A stretch of 64,000 bases of DNA. Source: CAZMXP01 sp964570285. GTDB lineage: Bacteria; Planctomycetota; PLA2. The stretch is taken from NCBI GenBank assembly GCA_964570285.1, contig CAZMXP010000024.1, positions 1 to 64,000 of the forward strand. The letters are read 5' to 3'. This document shows, piece by piece, positions 11,224 to 18,690 of the stretch. Numbering within the stretch: the stretch's first letter is position 1; every line of letters begins with the position of its first letter. The position numbers and the translations under genes were made by a program. The notes below the pieces were generated by a model. It worked only from the letters and a program-made list of their open reading frames with translations. It was not told the origin of the DNA and ran no database searches.

Positions 11224-11919
11224 TCACGCATCCCCGCCGCGATCCCGGCGCAGGTACCGCGGAAGGCGGTCGAGGAAGCCGAGCGCGTCGTGCAGCGTCT
11301 TCTCGAGCGCGGGAGGCTTGAGCACGCCGCCGCGGCGCGCGAGCAGGAAGCCCGCGGCGGTCGTCAGGCGGAGGTCCCCCAGCGGGAGCAGGTACTCGAT
11401 CATCGGCGGGTGGAAGATGTCGTAGGCGAGCTTCCTGTCGCTGGCCTTGACGTGGAAGCGCGAGCTGAACTCGCTCGACTCGAAGTCGATGTCGTCGAAG
11501 CCGAAGGCGGCCTTGAGCTTGTCGAACAGCCCCTCCGGGCGCAGGTCGACCTGGCCGAGATCGACGTCGTGCCTCAGCGCGACGAAGCTCCGGTGGTGGT
11601 GGTGCGTCTGCCGGTGGCCCTTCGAGTTCGTGCTGTAGGTCTCGTAGTGGTGGTCGAACAGGTAGGCGTCGCGTTCGCCGAGGCGTCCGGAAAGGACATT
11701 GTAGGCGTAGCGGTTGTTCCCGGTGCGCAGGTCGTCGAACCACGCCTCCAACCGCGACGCGACGCCGACGCTGTCCTTCTCCGACCAGCGGAGCCCGAGG
11801 CGGGCGGCCAGCGCGGCGAGGTCCTTCTTGCGCTGCTGCTGCGCGCGCCAGCCCGCGTAGGCGAGGAGCGCGAAGACCGCGACGACGAGCACGACGAGAA
11901 GGACCTGCGGGGCTTCCAT
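11224..11919 (-). CDS. Conserved membrane-anchored protein, DUF3137-like
   Basis: 231 aa. One N-terminal membrane helix (about residues 5-24), a short basic stretch, then a soluble domain with RYAYNVLSGRLGERDAYLFDHHYET and a His cluster (HRQTHHHHRSF). It resembles a widespread protein family of unknown function, to my recollection annotated near DUF3137. The ATG at 11919 overlaps the stop of the tyrosine phosphatase gene as TGATG, so it is the last gene of a three-gene unit (13738 to 11224). A GTG codon just upstream is an alternative start. The function is unknown. Confidence 0.75.
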   Translation of the reverse strand: MEAPQVLLVVLVVAVFALLAYAGWRAQQQRKKDLAALAARLGLRWSEKDSVGVASRLEAWFDDLRTGNNRYAYNVLSGRLGERDAYLFDHHYETYSTNSKGHRQTHHHHRSFVALRHDVDLGQVDLRPEGLFDKLKAAFGFDDIDFESSEFSSRFHVKASDRKLAYDIFHPPMIEYLLPLGDLRLTTAAGFLLARRGGVLKPPALEKTLHDALGFLDRLPRYLRRDRGGDA

Positions 11920-12458
11920 CACCGCAGCCTACGCGACGGGTCGGGACGGTATTCGCGCAGATACTGCTCGAGCGCGGAGCGGTCGCGGCCTCCGAGGCGG
12001 AAGCCCTGCCGCCGCAGCTCGGCAAGCGCCCGCTCCGCGCTCCACTGCTGGTACTGCATCCGGTAGACCGCGACGAGCATGCCGGTGCGGTGGATGCCCG
12101 ACTCGCAATGGACGAGCACGGGCCGCGCCCCCGGATCCTCGATCAGGTCGAGGAAGGCCGCGACGGTCTCCGGCGGCGGCCGCTCGCGCCCGCCCGTCGG
12201 CCACTGCACCCACTCCGCGCCGATCGCCGCGACGCCTCGCCGCTCCTCCTCCCACCACGCCTTCCCCGGATGCTCGCCGCGCAGGTTCACGACGGTGCGG
12301 ATCCCATGCTGCGCGCGGAGCCGCTCCAGGGTTTGCGCCGTCGGCTGCCCGGAGCGGACGAGGATCGCGCGGCCGTCGCGATCGCGGTCGACGACGGCGA
12401 CGGAGCCGCATGCGCCGGGCAGGACGACGAGGATCAGGACTTGCGCGGCGCGGATCAC
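11919..12458 (-). CDS. Exported dual-specificity/tyrosine phosphatase-like protein
   Basis: 179 aa. A hydrophobic leader (residues 2-16) ends near GACGS and might be a weak lipobox. A phosphatase domain follows, with RSGQPT, a TVVNLRGE strand and the signature HCESGIHRTG. This gives the catalytic Cys and Arg of the CX5R loop. The fold resembles cyanobacterial and plant-like DSP phosphatases that remove phosphate from proteins or other substrates; the substrate here is unknown. The GTG start at 12458-12456 overlaps the upstream stop as GTGA, and its own stop overlaps the next ATG as TGATG. The three-gene unit is therefore translationally coupled. Periplasmic or lipid-anchored location is inferred. 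Confidence 0.85.
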   Translation of the reverse strand: MIRAAQVLILVVLPGACGSVAVVDRDRDGRAILVRSGQPTAQTLERLRAQHGIRTVVNLRGEHPGKAWWEEERRGVAAIGAEWVQWPTGGRERPPPETVAAFLDLIEDPGARPVLVHCESGIHRTGMLVAVYRMQYQQWSAERALAELRRQGFRLGGRDRSALEQYLREYRPDPSRRLR

Positions 12459-13738
12459 CGCGTCGTCCGCTGGCGCACGACACGCAGGCGGAGGCGGTCG
12501 CCGTCCAGCGCGCGGCCCTTGAATCCGTAGCCGCGCGAGGAACTCTCCTCGCACGGCCTGACCGGCCGGAGCGTGCGGTCGTCCACGAGGCGGTAGACGA
12601 CCGTGTGGGTGTCGTACGGGGGGCGGTCCCCGAGCCACGCTTCGCGGGCCTGCGCGATCGCGGGGTGCTCGAAGTGGCGCGCGCCGTCGAGCAACCCGTC
12701 GAGGTCGTCTGGATCCACGAGGCCAAGCAGCCCATCGCCGACCAGCGTGAAGCCATCGGCGTCGCGCCGCATCAGCGCCTGGACCGTGCCCCCAAAGCCC
12801 CCCAGCAGTCGCATCACGGAGGCCCCTCGCCAAGGGGAGCGGGCCTGCGGTGCAAGAGGGATCAGGACGGCCGGCGTGTTCTCCGGCGTCGCGTCGGGCC
12901 AGCCGATGTCTGGCGAGGAGCCTGTGATCGTGAACTCGCCCGGCCTCTCGCCCGCGGTGCCCTGCTCCCGGCGGGGAGCCGCCGGCGGCGGCGCGCGGGG
13001 CGGATGAGGCTTCAGCCGCAGCACCTCCTTGCGCCAGGCCGCGAGCGCCTCCTGCGGCGTCTCCCCCCACGCGAGCGCCGAGCCGTCGAAGGCGTCGGCC
13101 ACCGCGCAGCGCGCGGCCCCGGGGATCCTCCCCTCGAAGAGCGCGTCGCGGATCGCGAAGAGGCCGCAGTTTCGTGCGCCCTCGATCGAGGGCACCGGCG
13201 CGGGGAGCAGCAGGCGGCAGGGGCCGTGGCGGGCGATGTCGAGGCCGGCCATGTAGCGGGCGAGCAGTTCGACCGGTTGCGCCGTGCCGTCGGCGAGCGC
13301 CGCGAGCGCGCCGACGAGCGCGTCGGGGCTCTCGCTGCGCGTCTTCTCGAACCAGCGGCCATCGTCGCCGTAGGTGACGGTGATGCTGTGCGGTCCATCG
13401 TGGAGGAGGATCTCCCCCGGTCCGAGGCCGTGCAGGCGGGGGGCCTTGCCCGGGCGGGGCGGCGCCTCCCCCTCCGGCCCGAAGAGCGGGATCACGATCG
13501 ACGAGCGCCCCACCGTGTCGAGTTTCAGCAGCGGCCACGGGATCACGGACGCAGACCCGGGGGCTTCGCGGCAAAAGAGCAGTCGCCTCGTGCGTCCCGC
13601 GACCGTCTCCACCGCCGCACGCTCCCCGAGGGCCTCCACCACCATCTCGAAGAGGAGGATCGCGTGGCGGTTCGTCGGGAGCGCGGCGCCGATGGCGTCG
13701 GTCACTTCGTGTTCCGGTCGAGGCCGCTCCTTCGGCAT
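12455..13738 (-). CDS. Hypothetical protein, unrecognised
   Basis: 427 aa with no family I recognise. There is no signal peptide or membrane helix. It appears to be built of two similar halves joined by a Pro-rich linker around residues 245-275 (KPHPPRAPPPAAPRR): each half opens with a strand-rich segment about pricing of large aliphatic and aromatic residues (SASVIPWPLL; NTPAVLIPLAP). The C-terminus is basic. It is the first gene of the coupled phosphatase unit, overlapping the next gene by 4 nt (GTGA), so a partnership with the phosphatase is likely. The ATG follows GACGAT plus 6 nt, which resembles the -10/leaderless pattern seen elsewhere in the window. Confidence 0.7.
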   Translation of the reverse strand: MPKERPRPEHEVTDAIGAALPTNRHAILLFEMVVEALGERAAVETVAGRTRRLLFCREAPGSASVIPWPLLKLDTVGRSSIVIPLFGPEGEAPPRPGKAPRLHGLGPGEILLHDGPHSITVTYGDDGRWFEKTRSESPDALVGALAALADGTAQPVELLARYMAGLDIARHGPCRLLLPAPVPSIEGARNCGLFAIRDALFEGRIPGAARCAVADAFDGSALAWGETPQEALAAWRKEVLRLKPHPPRAPPPAAPRREQGTAGERPGEFTITGSSPDIGWPDATPENTPAVLIPLAPQARSPWRGASVMRLLGGFGGTVQALMRRDADGFTLVGDGLLGLVDPDDLDGLLDGARHFEHPAIAQAREAWLGDRPPYDTHTVVYRLVDDRTLRPVRPCEESSSRGYGFKGRALDGDRLRLRVVRQRTTR

Positions 13739-13817
13739 GGGGGCATCGTCGCATGGGAGGCGCAGGTCGGGGAAGGGGCGGCCCGCGCGTCCTTTTCGGT
13801 TCTGCAGGACGATCCTG

Positions 13818-13823
13818 TACCCT
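13818..13823 (+). promoter_or_regulatory. -10-like box TACCCT, 6 nt before the start
   Basis: TACCCT, GCCGCG and then ATG at 13830. The spacing would put transcription start at the A of ATG. No good -35 is seen. Confidence 0.4.
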
Positions 13824-13829
13824 GCCGCG

Positions 13830-14540
13830 ATGGATTACAGGTTCGAGGTCGTCGATTTCGTGGAGACGCCGATCGGCGTGGTCGATCTGCGGCAACGCTC
13901 GCTGCCGGATGCGGACGGCCGCGCCGTGATGCAGGTCCACGTGGACGGCTACCTGCTGATGAGCAGCGCGAACACGGTCTCGGAGCGGGCGCTCGCGACC
14001 CGCGCGCTCGCCGCGCATCCGTCCGCCGCGGGGCCCTTCGACGTGCTCGTCGGGGGACTCGGGCTCGGCTACACCGCGCACGCCGCGCTGCACGATGCCC
14101 GCGTCTCTCGCGTGCTCGTGCTCGACCTGCTGCCGGCGGTTGCCCGCTGGATGAGGGACGGCCAGCTTCCGCTCTCCTCCGAACTCAACGCCGATCCGCG
14201 CCTCGAGATCGCCGAGGGCGATGTCTACGCGCGTCTGCTCGGGCCGCCGACGGAGCGGCATGACCTGCTGCTCATCGACGTCGACCACGCGCCGAAGGAC
14301 CCCCTCCACGCGGCGAGCGCTCCCTTCTACACCGTCGAGGGGCAGCGGCGCGTCATGCAACACCTCGTCCCGGGCGGCGTGCTCGGCGTCTGGTCCGCCG
14401 AGGACGACGACGACTTCGCCCGCGTGCTCGACGTGGTCTACCCCTGGTCACGGCGCGAACGCATCCGCTGGTCGGACGCCTCGCTCGGCGCGAAGGAGGA
14501 CGTGCTGTTCCTGGCCCGGGCGCCCCGCGCGCCCGGCTGA
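13830..14540 (+). CDS. Spermidine-synthase-like / class I methyltransferase-fold protein
   Basis: 236 aa, soluble. The N-terminal beta strands (MDYRFEVVDFVETPIGVVDLRQ) and the central Rossmann region match spermidine-synthase-like proteins: VLVGGLGLGYTAHAAL (cofactor loop), VLVLDLLPAV (acidic residue ending strand 2) and LLLIDVDHAPKD (acidic site). The family uses decarboxylated SAM or SAM; many members outside polyamine pathways have unknown substrates. It stands alone on the plus strand and ends 6 nt from the convergent HEAT/toroid gene. A much larger membrane homologue lies at 47.8-51.1 kb. The exact reaction is not determined. Confidence 0.8.
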   Translation: MDYRFEVVDFVETPIGVVDLRQRSLPDADGRAVMQVHVDGYLLMSSANTVSERALATRALAAHPSAAGPFDVLVGGLGLGYTAHAALHDARVSRVLVLDLLPAVARWMRDGQLPLSSELNADPRLEIAEGDVYARLLGPPTERHDLLLIDVDHAPKDPLHAASAPFYTVEGQRRVMQHLVPGGVLGVWSAEDDDDFARVLDVVYPWSRRERIRWSDASLGAKEDVLFLARAPRAPG

Positions 14541-14546
14541 GCCGCT

Positions 14547-17285
14547 TCACTTGGAAGCCCGGGCGAGCGATCCGCCTCTCGCCCGTTCGAGGGCGAGGCG
14601 GGCCGCCTCGGCGACGGGCTCGCGGACCGACTTCGACAGCGTCTCGAGAGTGCCCATCGCAAAAGTCAGATCCGGCGGGCAACCCCGCCCGGCCAGCGTC
14701 CCCCGCTCATAGCGGACTTCGCCGAGCAGCGCGAGGATCGCCATCGCGGTCGCGTAGGCGCGGCCGCCCTCGCGGCTCCACGCGTCGCAGGGCGGCCATG
14801 ATCCCGCCTCGGGTCCCGTCGCGATGCGCATCTCGCCGAGCAGCACGCGCTCCAGCATGCCGCGCCAGACCGAGTGGGCGCGCGCGTCGGACTGCGCGAG
14901 CACGGCGCTGCTCCATGCCCACTCGTGATAGTCGGCGCGCTCGGCCATCGGCCAAGCCGAAGCGAGGCGACTCCACCCCTTCGCGCGGAGGTCGGGGCTG
15001 AGCGTCACCACCGGCATCAGCAGGTCCGCGAGCTGGAGCGCGGCGCTCGACTCCCTGAGGAACTCGGGCGAGAGGACGCTTTCGGGAAGCGAGCGCGGTG
15101 CGTAGGTGCCACGGTAGCTGCCGTGCCCCGTCTTCGGGTCGACGGCGCGGGTCAGCCAGCTTCGCGCCCCCTCATAGGCATCCGGATCGACGACGACGCC
15201 GCCCAGGTCGCAGGTGCGCAGCGCCGAGAGCACCCAGGCGGTCACGTGGGTATCGTTCTCCCCGTCCCGCGGCGTATAGCGCCAGGCTAGATAGGGGTTC
15301 CGCATGAGGCAGAGGTCGATCGCAGCCCCCCGGAGGCCGCGGTCGTCCTCCGGCCTCCCGCGCACGGCCCACGCCTCGGCGAGCGCCGCGACGCCGACGG
15401 CGTACTCGAGGACCGGCTTCGACCACGGTTCCTCGGCTCGCTGCCGCACCTCGGGGATCTGGTGGCGCAAGAAGGCGAGTCCGCGCGCGATCACGGCTTC
15501 ATGCGGGTCGCCGCCTCCGGTTTCCGCGGGCCCCCGCGCCAGGAAGGCGAGCAGCACGAGCCCGGTCCTGCCGACGCGATAGCGGGAGCCTTCGGGCCCG
15601 TCGCCGTCCCACCATCCGATCGCGCTGCCCGCCCCGTCGCAGGACTGCGACTGGGCGAGGTAGGCGAGGCCGGCCTCGACCGCCTCGCGGAGTTCGGGCT
15701 TTTGCGCCTGCCACCGCCTCGGGCGACCACGGAGCGCGCCGCCGGACGAGGCGAGCAGGTTCCCGATGGCTTCGATGGTCGGGAGTCGTACCGCCTCGGG
15801 TTGATCCTCCGCCTGCGCGATCTGGCCGAGTTCGAGCAGGAAGGCGCTCCCCCGCGGCCCGCACTGCCCGAGCAGCCGCGCGGCCGCCGCTCTCACCCCC
15901 TCGGGCACCCCCGCACTCTTCAGAACCGGGAGGATCGTGAGCAGGCTCGCCTCCTCGGGAAGGCCGTATCTCCACGCGGCGAACGCCGCGAGCAGTCGCT
16001 CCAGAGCATCACTCGAGCCGAGGGGTGCGGCCAAGGCGCTGCGCATCGGAAGGGGCTCAAGCTCGAGCGAGGCGATGCTCTCCAGCGCCGCGAGGCGGAC
16101 CTCGCGGGCTTCGTCCGCGAGTGCGGCCGCGAGCGCGGGCCCGTGGCGCCGCGCGAGGGAAGGCTCCGCGCGTCGCAGCGACAACAGCGCGGTCCGGCGC
16201 ACCTCCGGGGATGCGTCCCGCAGCAGTCCGGCCAGCGCGTCCGTGTGCGACGCCTCGAAGATCGAGAAGCGCACATCGGCGAGAACCTGCGCGATCAGGC
16301 GACGGGCCTCCGCCGAGGCGCCCGACAGGCCGGCGAGCAGCCCGGCGGAGACGCGGTCCCGCATCGCGAGGAGGGCCGCCCGCACCGCCTCGCGGCGGAC
16401 GCGCTCGGGGCTCTTCAACTCCTCCTCCAGCACGGGGAAGCTCGCCTTGCCGAAGTTCGCGACGGCTCCCGCCGCGGCCTCTCGAACCTCGACGGAGGGG
16501 TCGCCGAAGAGACGCGCCATCTCCGCCAGCGCCTCGACCGGGATCGTGCAACGGCCGAGAGCCTCCGCGGACCAGCGACGCACGGGAGCTTCCGGATCCT
16601 CGAGTGCGAGGCGGAGCAGCGGCACCGCCCCGCCCGGGGCCGCCCCGCTGCGGGCGAGCGCCCGGGCGGCGATCGTGCGCTCGAGCGCGCCCCCGTCGCG
16701 CAGGCGAGTGCCGAGCGGGGCATGCGCGAGCGCGCCGAATCCGCCCAGCAGCGTCGAAAGCTCGTCCGCGACGTCGGCGTTCTGCGTGCGGGCGGCGAGC
16801 TTGAGCGCGAGGTCGAGGGCGACGCTGCCCGCCTTGCAGAGGATCGGATGGAGCGAGTAGCGGTGGACCCCGGGCTCGCGCTCCAGCACCTCGAGGAGCC
16901 GCTGCGCACGCTGCGCCGTCGTGACGACGGGTCGGATGCGATCGTAGTCGCCCAGGATCACCGCGCAGCCCCAGCGGACCTCGCTGCTCTTCGACTTGAG
17001 CCCGGTGATGACCGCGTCCGTCGCCCCCGGTCCGATGGCGCTCAGGGCCTCCCTCGCCCGCTCCCGCACGACCGGGTCCTTGTCCCCGAGCGCGCGCACG
17101 AGGCCGCTCGCGCCCGCCGGGCCGCACTCGGCGAGTTCCTGGGCGGCGCTCGCCCGCGTCGTGGCATCCCCCGAGCCGAGCAGTTGGAGCAGCCGTCGCG
17201 TGCGCGCCTCGCTGCTCTCCTGGCCGGATGCGGCGAGCGCGATCGCGAGCAGCGCCGCGGAGCAGAGGCCGAAATCTCGCAACAC
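14547..17285 (-). CDS. Exported HEAT-repeat protein with C-terminal alpha/alpha-toroid domain
   Basis: 912 aa from the GTG at 17285; a TTG two codons... one codon later is equally possible and is better spaced from GGGAG. An N-terminal signal peptide (GLCSAALLAIALAASGQ) is followed by many HEAT/PBS-lyase-type helical repeats from about 30 to 560. A prenyltransferase/squalene-cyclase-like toroid then covers about 590-890 (AGLAYLAQSQSCDGAGSAIGWW; AWVLSALRTCDLGG; EWAWSSAVLAQSDA). The cyclase DxDD motif is absent, so this is probably a binding scaffold rather than a cyclase. Such exported HEAT-toroid proteins are frequent in Planctomycetota. A TAGAAT box at 17306-17311 precedes it. It is divergent from the rhomboid gene with only 51 nt between. 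Confidence 0.85.
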   Translation of the reverse strand: MLRDFGLCSAALLAIALAASGQESSEARTRRLLQLLGSGDATTRASAAQELAECGPAGASGLVRALGDKDPVVRERAREALSAIGPGATDAVITGLKSKSSEVRWGCAVILGDYDRIRPVVTTAQRAQRLLEVLEREPGVHRYSLHPILCKAGSVALDLALKLAARTQNADVADELSTLLGGFGALAHAPLGTRLRDGGALERTIAARALARSGAAPGGAVPLLRLALEDPEAPVRRWSAEALGRCTIPVEALAEMARLFGDPSVEVREAAAGAVANFGKASFPVLEEELKSPERVRREAVRAALLAMRDRVSAGLLAGLSGASAEARRLIAQVLADVRFSIFEASHTDALAGLLRDASPEVRRTALLSLRRAEPSLARRHGPALAAALADEAREVRLAALESIASLELEPLPMRSALAAPLGSSDALERLLAAFAAWRYGLPEEASLLTILPVLKSAGVPEGVRAAAARLLGQCGPRGSAFLLELGQIAQAEDQPEAVRLPTIEAIGNLLASSGGALRGRPRRWQAQKPELREAVEAGLAYLAQSQSCDGAGSAIGWWDGDGPEGSRYRVGRTGLVLLAFLARGPAETGGGDPHEAVIARGLAFLRHQIPEVRQRAEEPWSKPVLEYAVGVAALAEAWAVRGRPEDDRGLRGAAIDLCLMRNPYLAWRYTPRDGENDTHVTAWVLSALRTCDLGGVVVDPDAYEGARSWLTRAVDPKTGHGSYRGTYAPRSLPESVLSPEFLRESSAALQLADLLMPVVTLSPDLRAKGWSRLASAWPMAERADYHEWAWSSAVLAQSDARAHSVWRGMLERVLLGEMRIATGPEAGSWPPCDAWSREGGRAYATAMAILALLGEVRYERGTLAGRGCPPDLTFAMGTLETLSKSVREPVAEAARLALERARGGSLARASK

Positions 17286-17305
17286 GACTCCCGGAGGGTT
17301 GGAGG

Positions 17306-17311
17306 ATTCTA
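17306..17311 (-). promoter_or_regulatory. -10 box TAGAAT of the HEAT/toroid gene
   Basis: TAGAAT on the minus strand lies about 20 nt before the GTG/TTG start. Here a short leader containing GGGAG would be made, unlike the leaderless cases. Confidence 0.45.
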
Positions 17312-17321
17312 CCGCCCCGGC

Positions 17322-17327
17322 GACAAT
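17322..17327 (+). promoter_or_regulatory. -10-like box GACAAT of the rhomboid gene
   Basis: GACAAT followed by 9 nt and the GTG start. The divergent -10 box of the HEAT/toroid gene lies only 10 nt away, so the two promoters are back to back. Confidence 0.4.
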
Positions 17328-17336
17328 CGCCCCGCC

Positions 17337-18488
17337 GTGTTCGTCGTCCTGCCCTACCGGTCCGACACCGTCGCGCGGGCGTTTCCGTTCGCGACCGTGG
17401 CCCTGATCGCGGGCAATGTCGCCGTCGCCACGCTGCTCGGCTTTCCTGGGTCGGCGACCCTCGTCGAGGGCGCGGCGGCACCCTGGATCGACTCGTGGGT
17501 GCTGCGCTTCGGGCACTTCAACCCGGTCACGTGGATCTCGTGCGCCTTCGCGCACGGCGGGTGGATGCATCTCGTCGGGAACATGGTCTTCCTGTGGTCG
17601 TTCGGATTCCTCGTCGAGGGCATGCTCGGGTGGCAGCGCTTCCTCGCCGTCTATGCCGCACTGGCGGTCGCGGTCTCCGCCGTGGTCCAGATCCTGATGC
17701 TCGGCGCCGAGGAGGGGGGGGCCATCGGAGCCTCCGGGGCGATCATGGGGCTGCTTGCGATCGCCGCGCTCTGGGCGCCGCGCAACACGCTCAGCCTCTT
17801 CGTCTGGATCGGCCCCCTCGTGCGCACCGGCGCCGAGATGGAGGTCTTCCGCTTCTGCGCCATCTGGCTCGGACTAGACCTGTTCTTTCTTCTCTTGCAA
17901 GGGTTCAGCATGAGCGGCTCGCTCGCGCACCTGCTCGGCGCGGGCGCCGGAGTCGCCGCCGCGGTACTGATGCTGAAGCGCAAGTGGATCGACACGGAGG
18001 GATGGGACTACTTCTCGCTCCGCGTCCGCGATCCCCGGGTCGCCCGCGGCGTGCCCCTCCCGCTGCCGCCGCCGCCGGCCCCCGCACCCCCCCCGCATCG
18101 CGACCCGCGGGTGGCGGCGCTCGTCGCGCTGCGCGACGCCCTCGACGCAGGGGACGCCGGGAGAGCCTACGCGGCCTACGAGAGCGGCGCGCGAGCGTCA
18201 TCGCCCGCGTGGTTGCCCGAGCGCGAACGCGAGGAACTGCTCGACCTGCTCGGGTCCCGCGGGCAGACGGAGCGGCTGATCTCGCTGCTCGAGGTGAAAC
18301 TCGCCGCGCGTCCGCCCGACGAGGCGGCGGTACGCCTGACCCTGGCGGAGCGTCTGCTCGATGCGGGGCGTCCGGGGCGCGCGCGAGAGGTGATGGCCGG
18401 GATCGACGCCACGGAATCCGCGCGCAGCGCGGCAATTCGCCGGCGGATCGACGCAAGTCGCAAGCCGGGGGGGCTGGAGCTCGAGTAG
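17337..18488 (+). CDS. Rhomboid-family intramembrane serine protease with TPR-like tail
   Basis: 383 aa. About six membrane helices span residues 15-212. The catalytic Ser133 sits in GASG (131-134) and the partner His198 in SLAHLLGAGAG. The L1/His motif HGGWMHLVGNMVFLWSFG (73-90) is typical of rhomboids, which cleave membrane proteins within the bilayer. After a Pro-rich linker (near 240-260), residues 262-383 form a soluble helical, TPR-like tail (VAALVALRDALDAGDAGRAY) that could dock partners. The GTG start at 17337 has no Shine-Dalgarno but has a GACAAT box 9 nt upstream. The substrate is unknown. Confidence 0.92.
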   Translation: MFVVLPYRSDTVARAFPFATVALIAGNVAVATLLGFPGSATLVEGAAAPWIDSWVLRFGHFNPVTWISCAFAHGGWMHLVGNMVFLWSFGFLVEGMLGWQRFLAVYAALAVAVSAVVQILMLGAEEGGAIGASGAIMGLLAIAALWAPRNTLSLFVWIGPLVRTGAEMEVFRFCAIWLGLDLFFLLLQGFSMSGSLAHLLGAGAGVAAAVLMLKRKWIDTEGWDYFSLRVRDPRVARGVPLPLPPPPAPAPPPHRDPRVAALVALRDALDAGDAGRAYAAYESGARASSPAWLPEREREELLDLLGSRGQTERLISLLEVKLAARPPDEAAVRLTLAERLLDAGRPGRAREVMAGIDATESARSAAIRRRIDASRKPGGLELE

Positions 18489-18511
18489 CCGGGACGGTCG
18501 GACGGCGCCGC

Positions 18512-18517
18512 TACACT
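18512..18517 (+). promoter_or_regulatory. -10-like box TACACT, 6 nt before a start
   Basis: TACACT, CGCGCG and then ATG at 18524. It fits the leaderless arrangement. Confidence 0.45.
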
Positions 18518-18523
18518 CGCGCG

Positions 18524-18670
18524 ATGGAGATGTTCACGACCGCCCTGTTCAGCGCCATGCTGGTGCCCCTGATGTTGATCGGCGCCGTGCCGCTCTTCAT
18601 CTACGGCGCGGTCTACCTGATCAGTTCGCTGCGCATGGCGCGCGCCGTCGGGGGGGGCTCGGGGGCCTGA
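18524..18670 (+). CDS. Small single-pass membrane protein
   Basis: 48 aa, mostly one hydrophobic stretch (LFSAMLVPLMLIGAVPLFIY) with a possible second turn (GAVYLISSLR) and a Gly-rich end. No family is recognised. It follows the rhomboid gene by 35 nt and has its own TACACT box 6 nt before ATG, so it may be transcribed independently. It could be a small regulator or accessory of a membrane complex; coding status rests on the start signal and the hydrophobic composition. Confidence 0.5.
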   Translation: MEMFTTALFSAMLVPLMLIGAVPLFIYGAVYLISSLRMARAVGGGSGA

Positions 18671-18690
18671 GAGCGGGCGCGTTCGCCGCG

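Noticed and set aside
15462..17336. Long plus-strand frame opposite the HEAT/toroid gene, in frame with the rhomboid gene
   Set aside because: It has no protein-like features, and the HEAT repeats on the other strand are clear. The rhomboid gene was started at GTG 17337.
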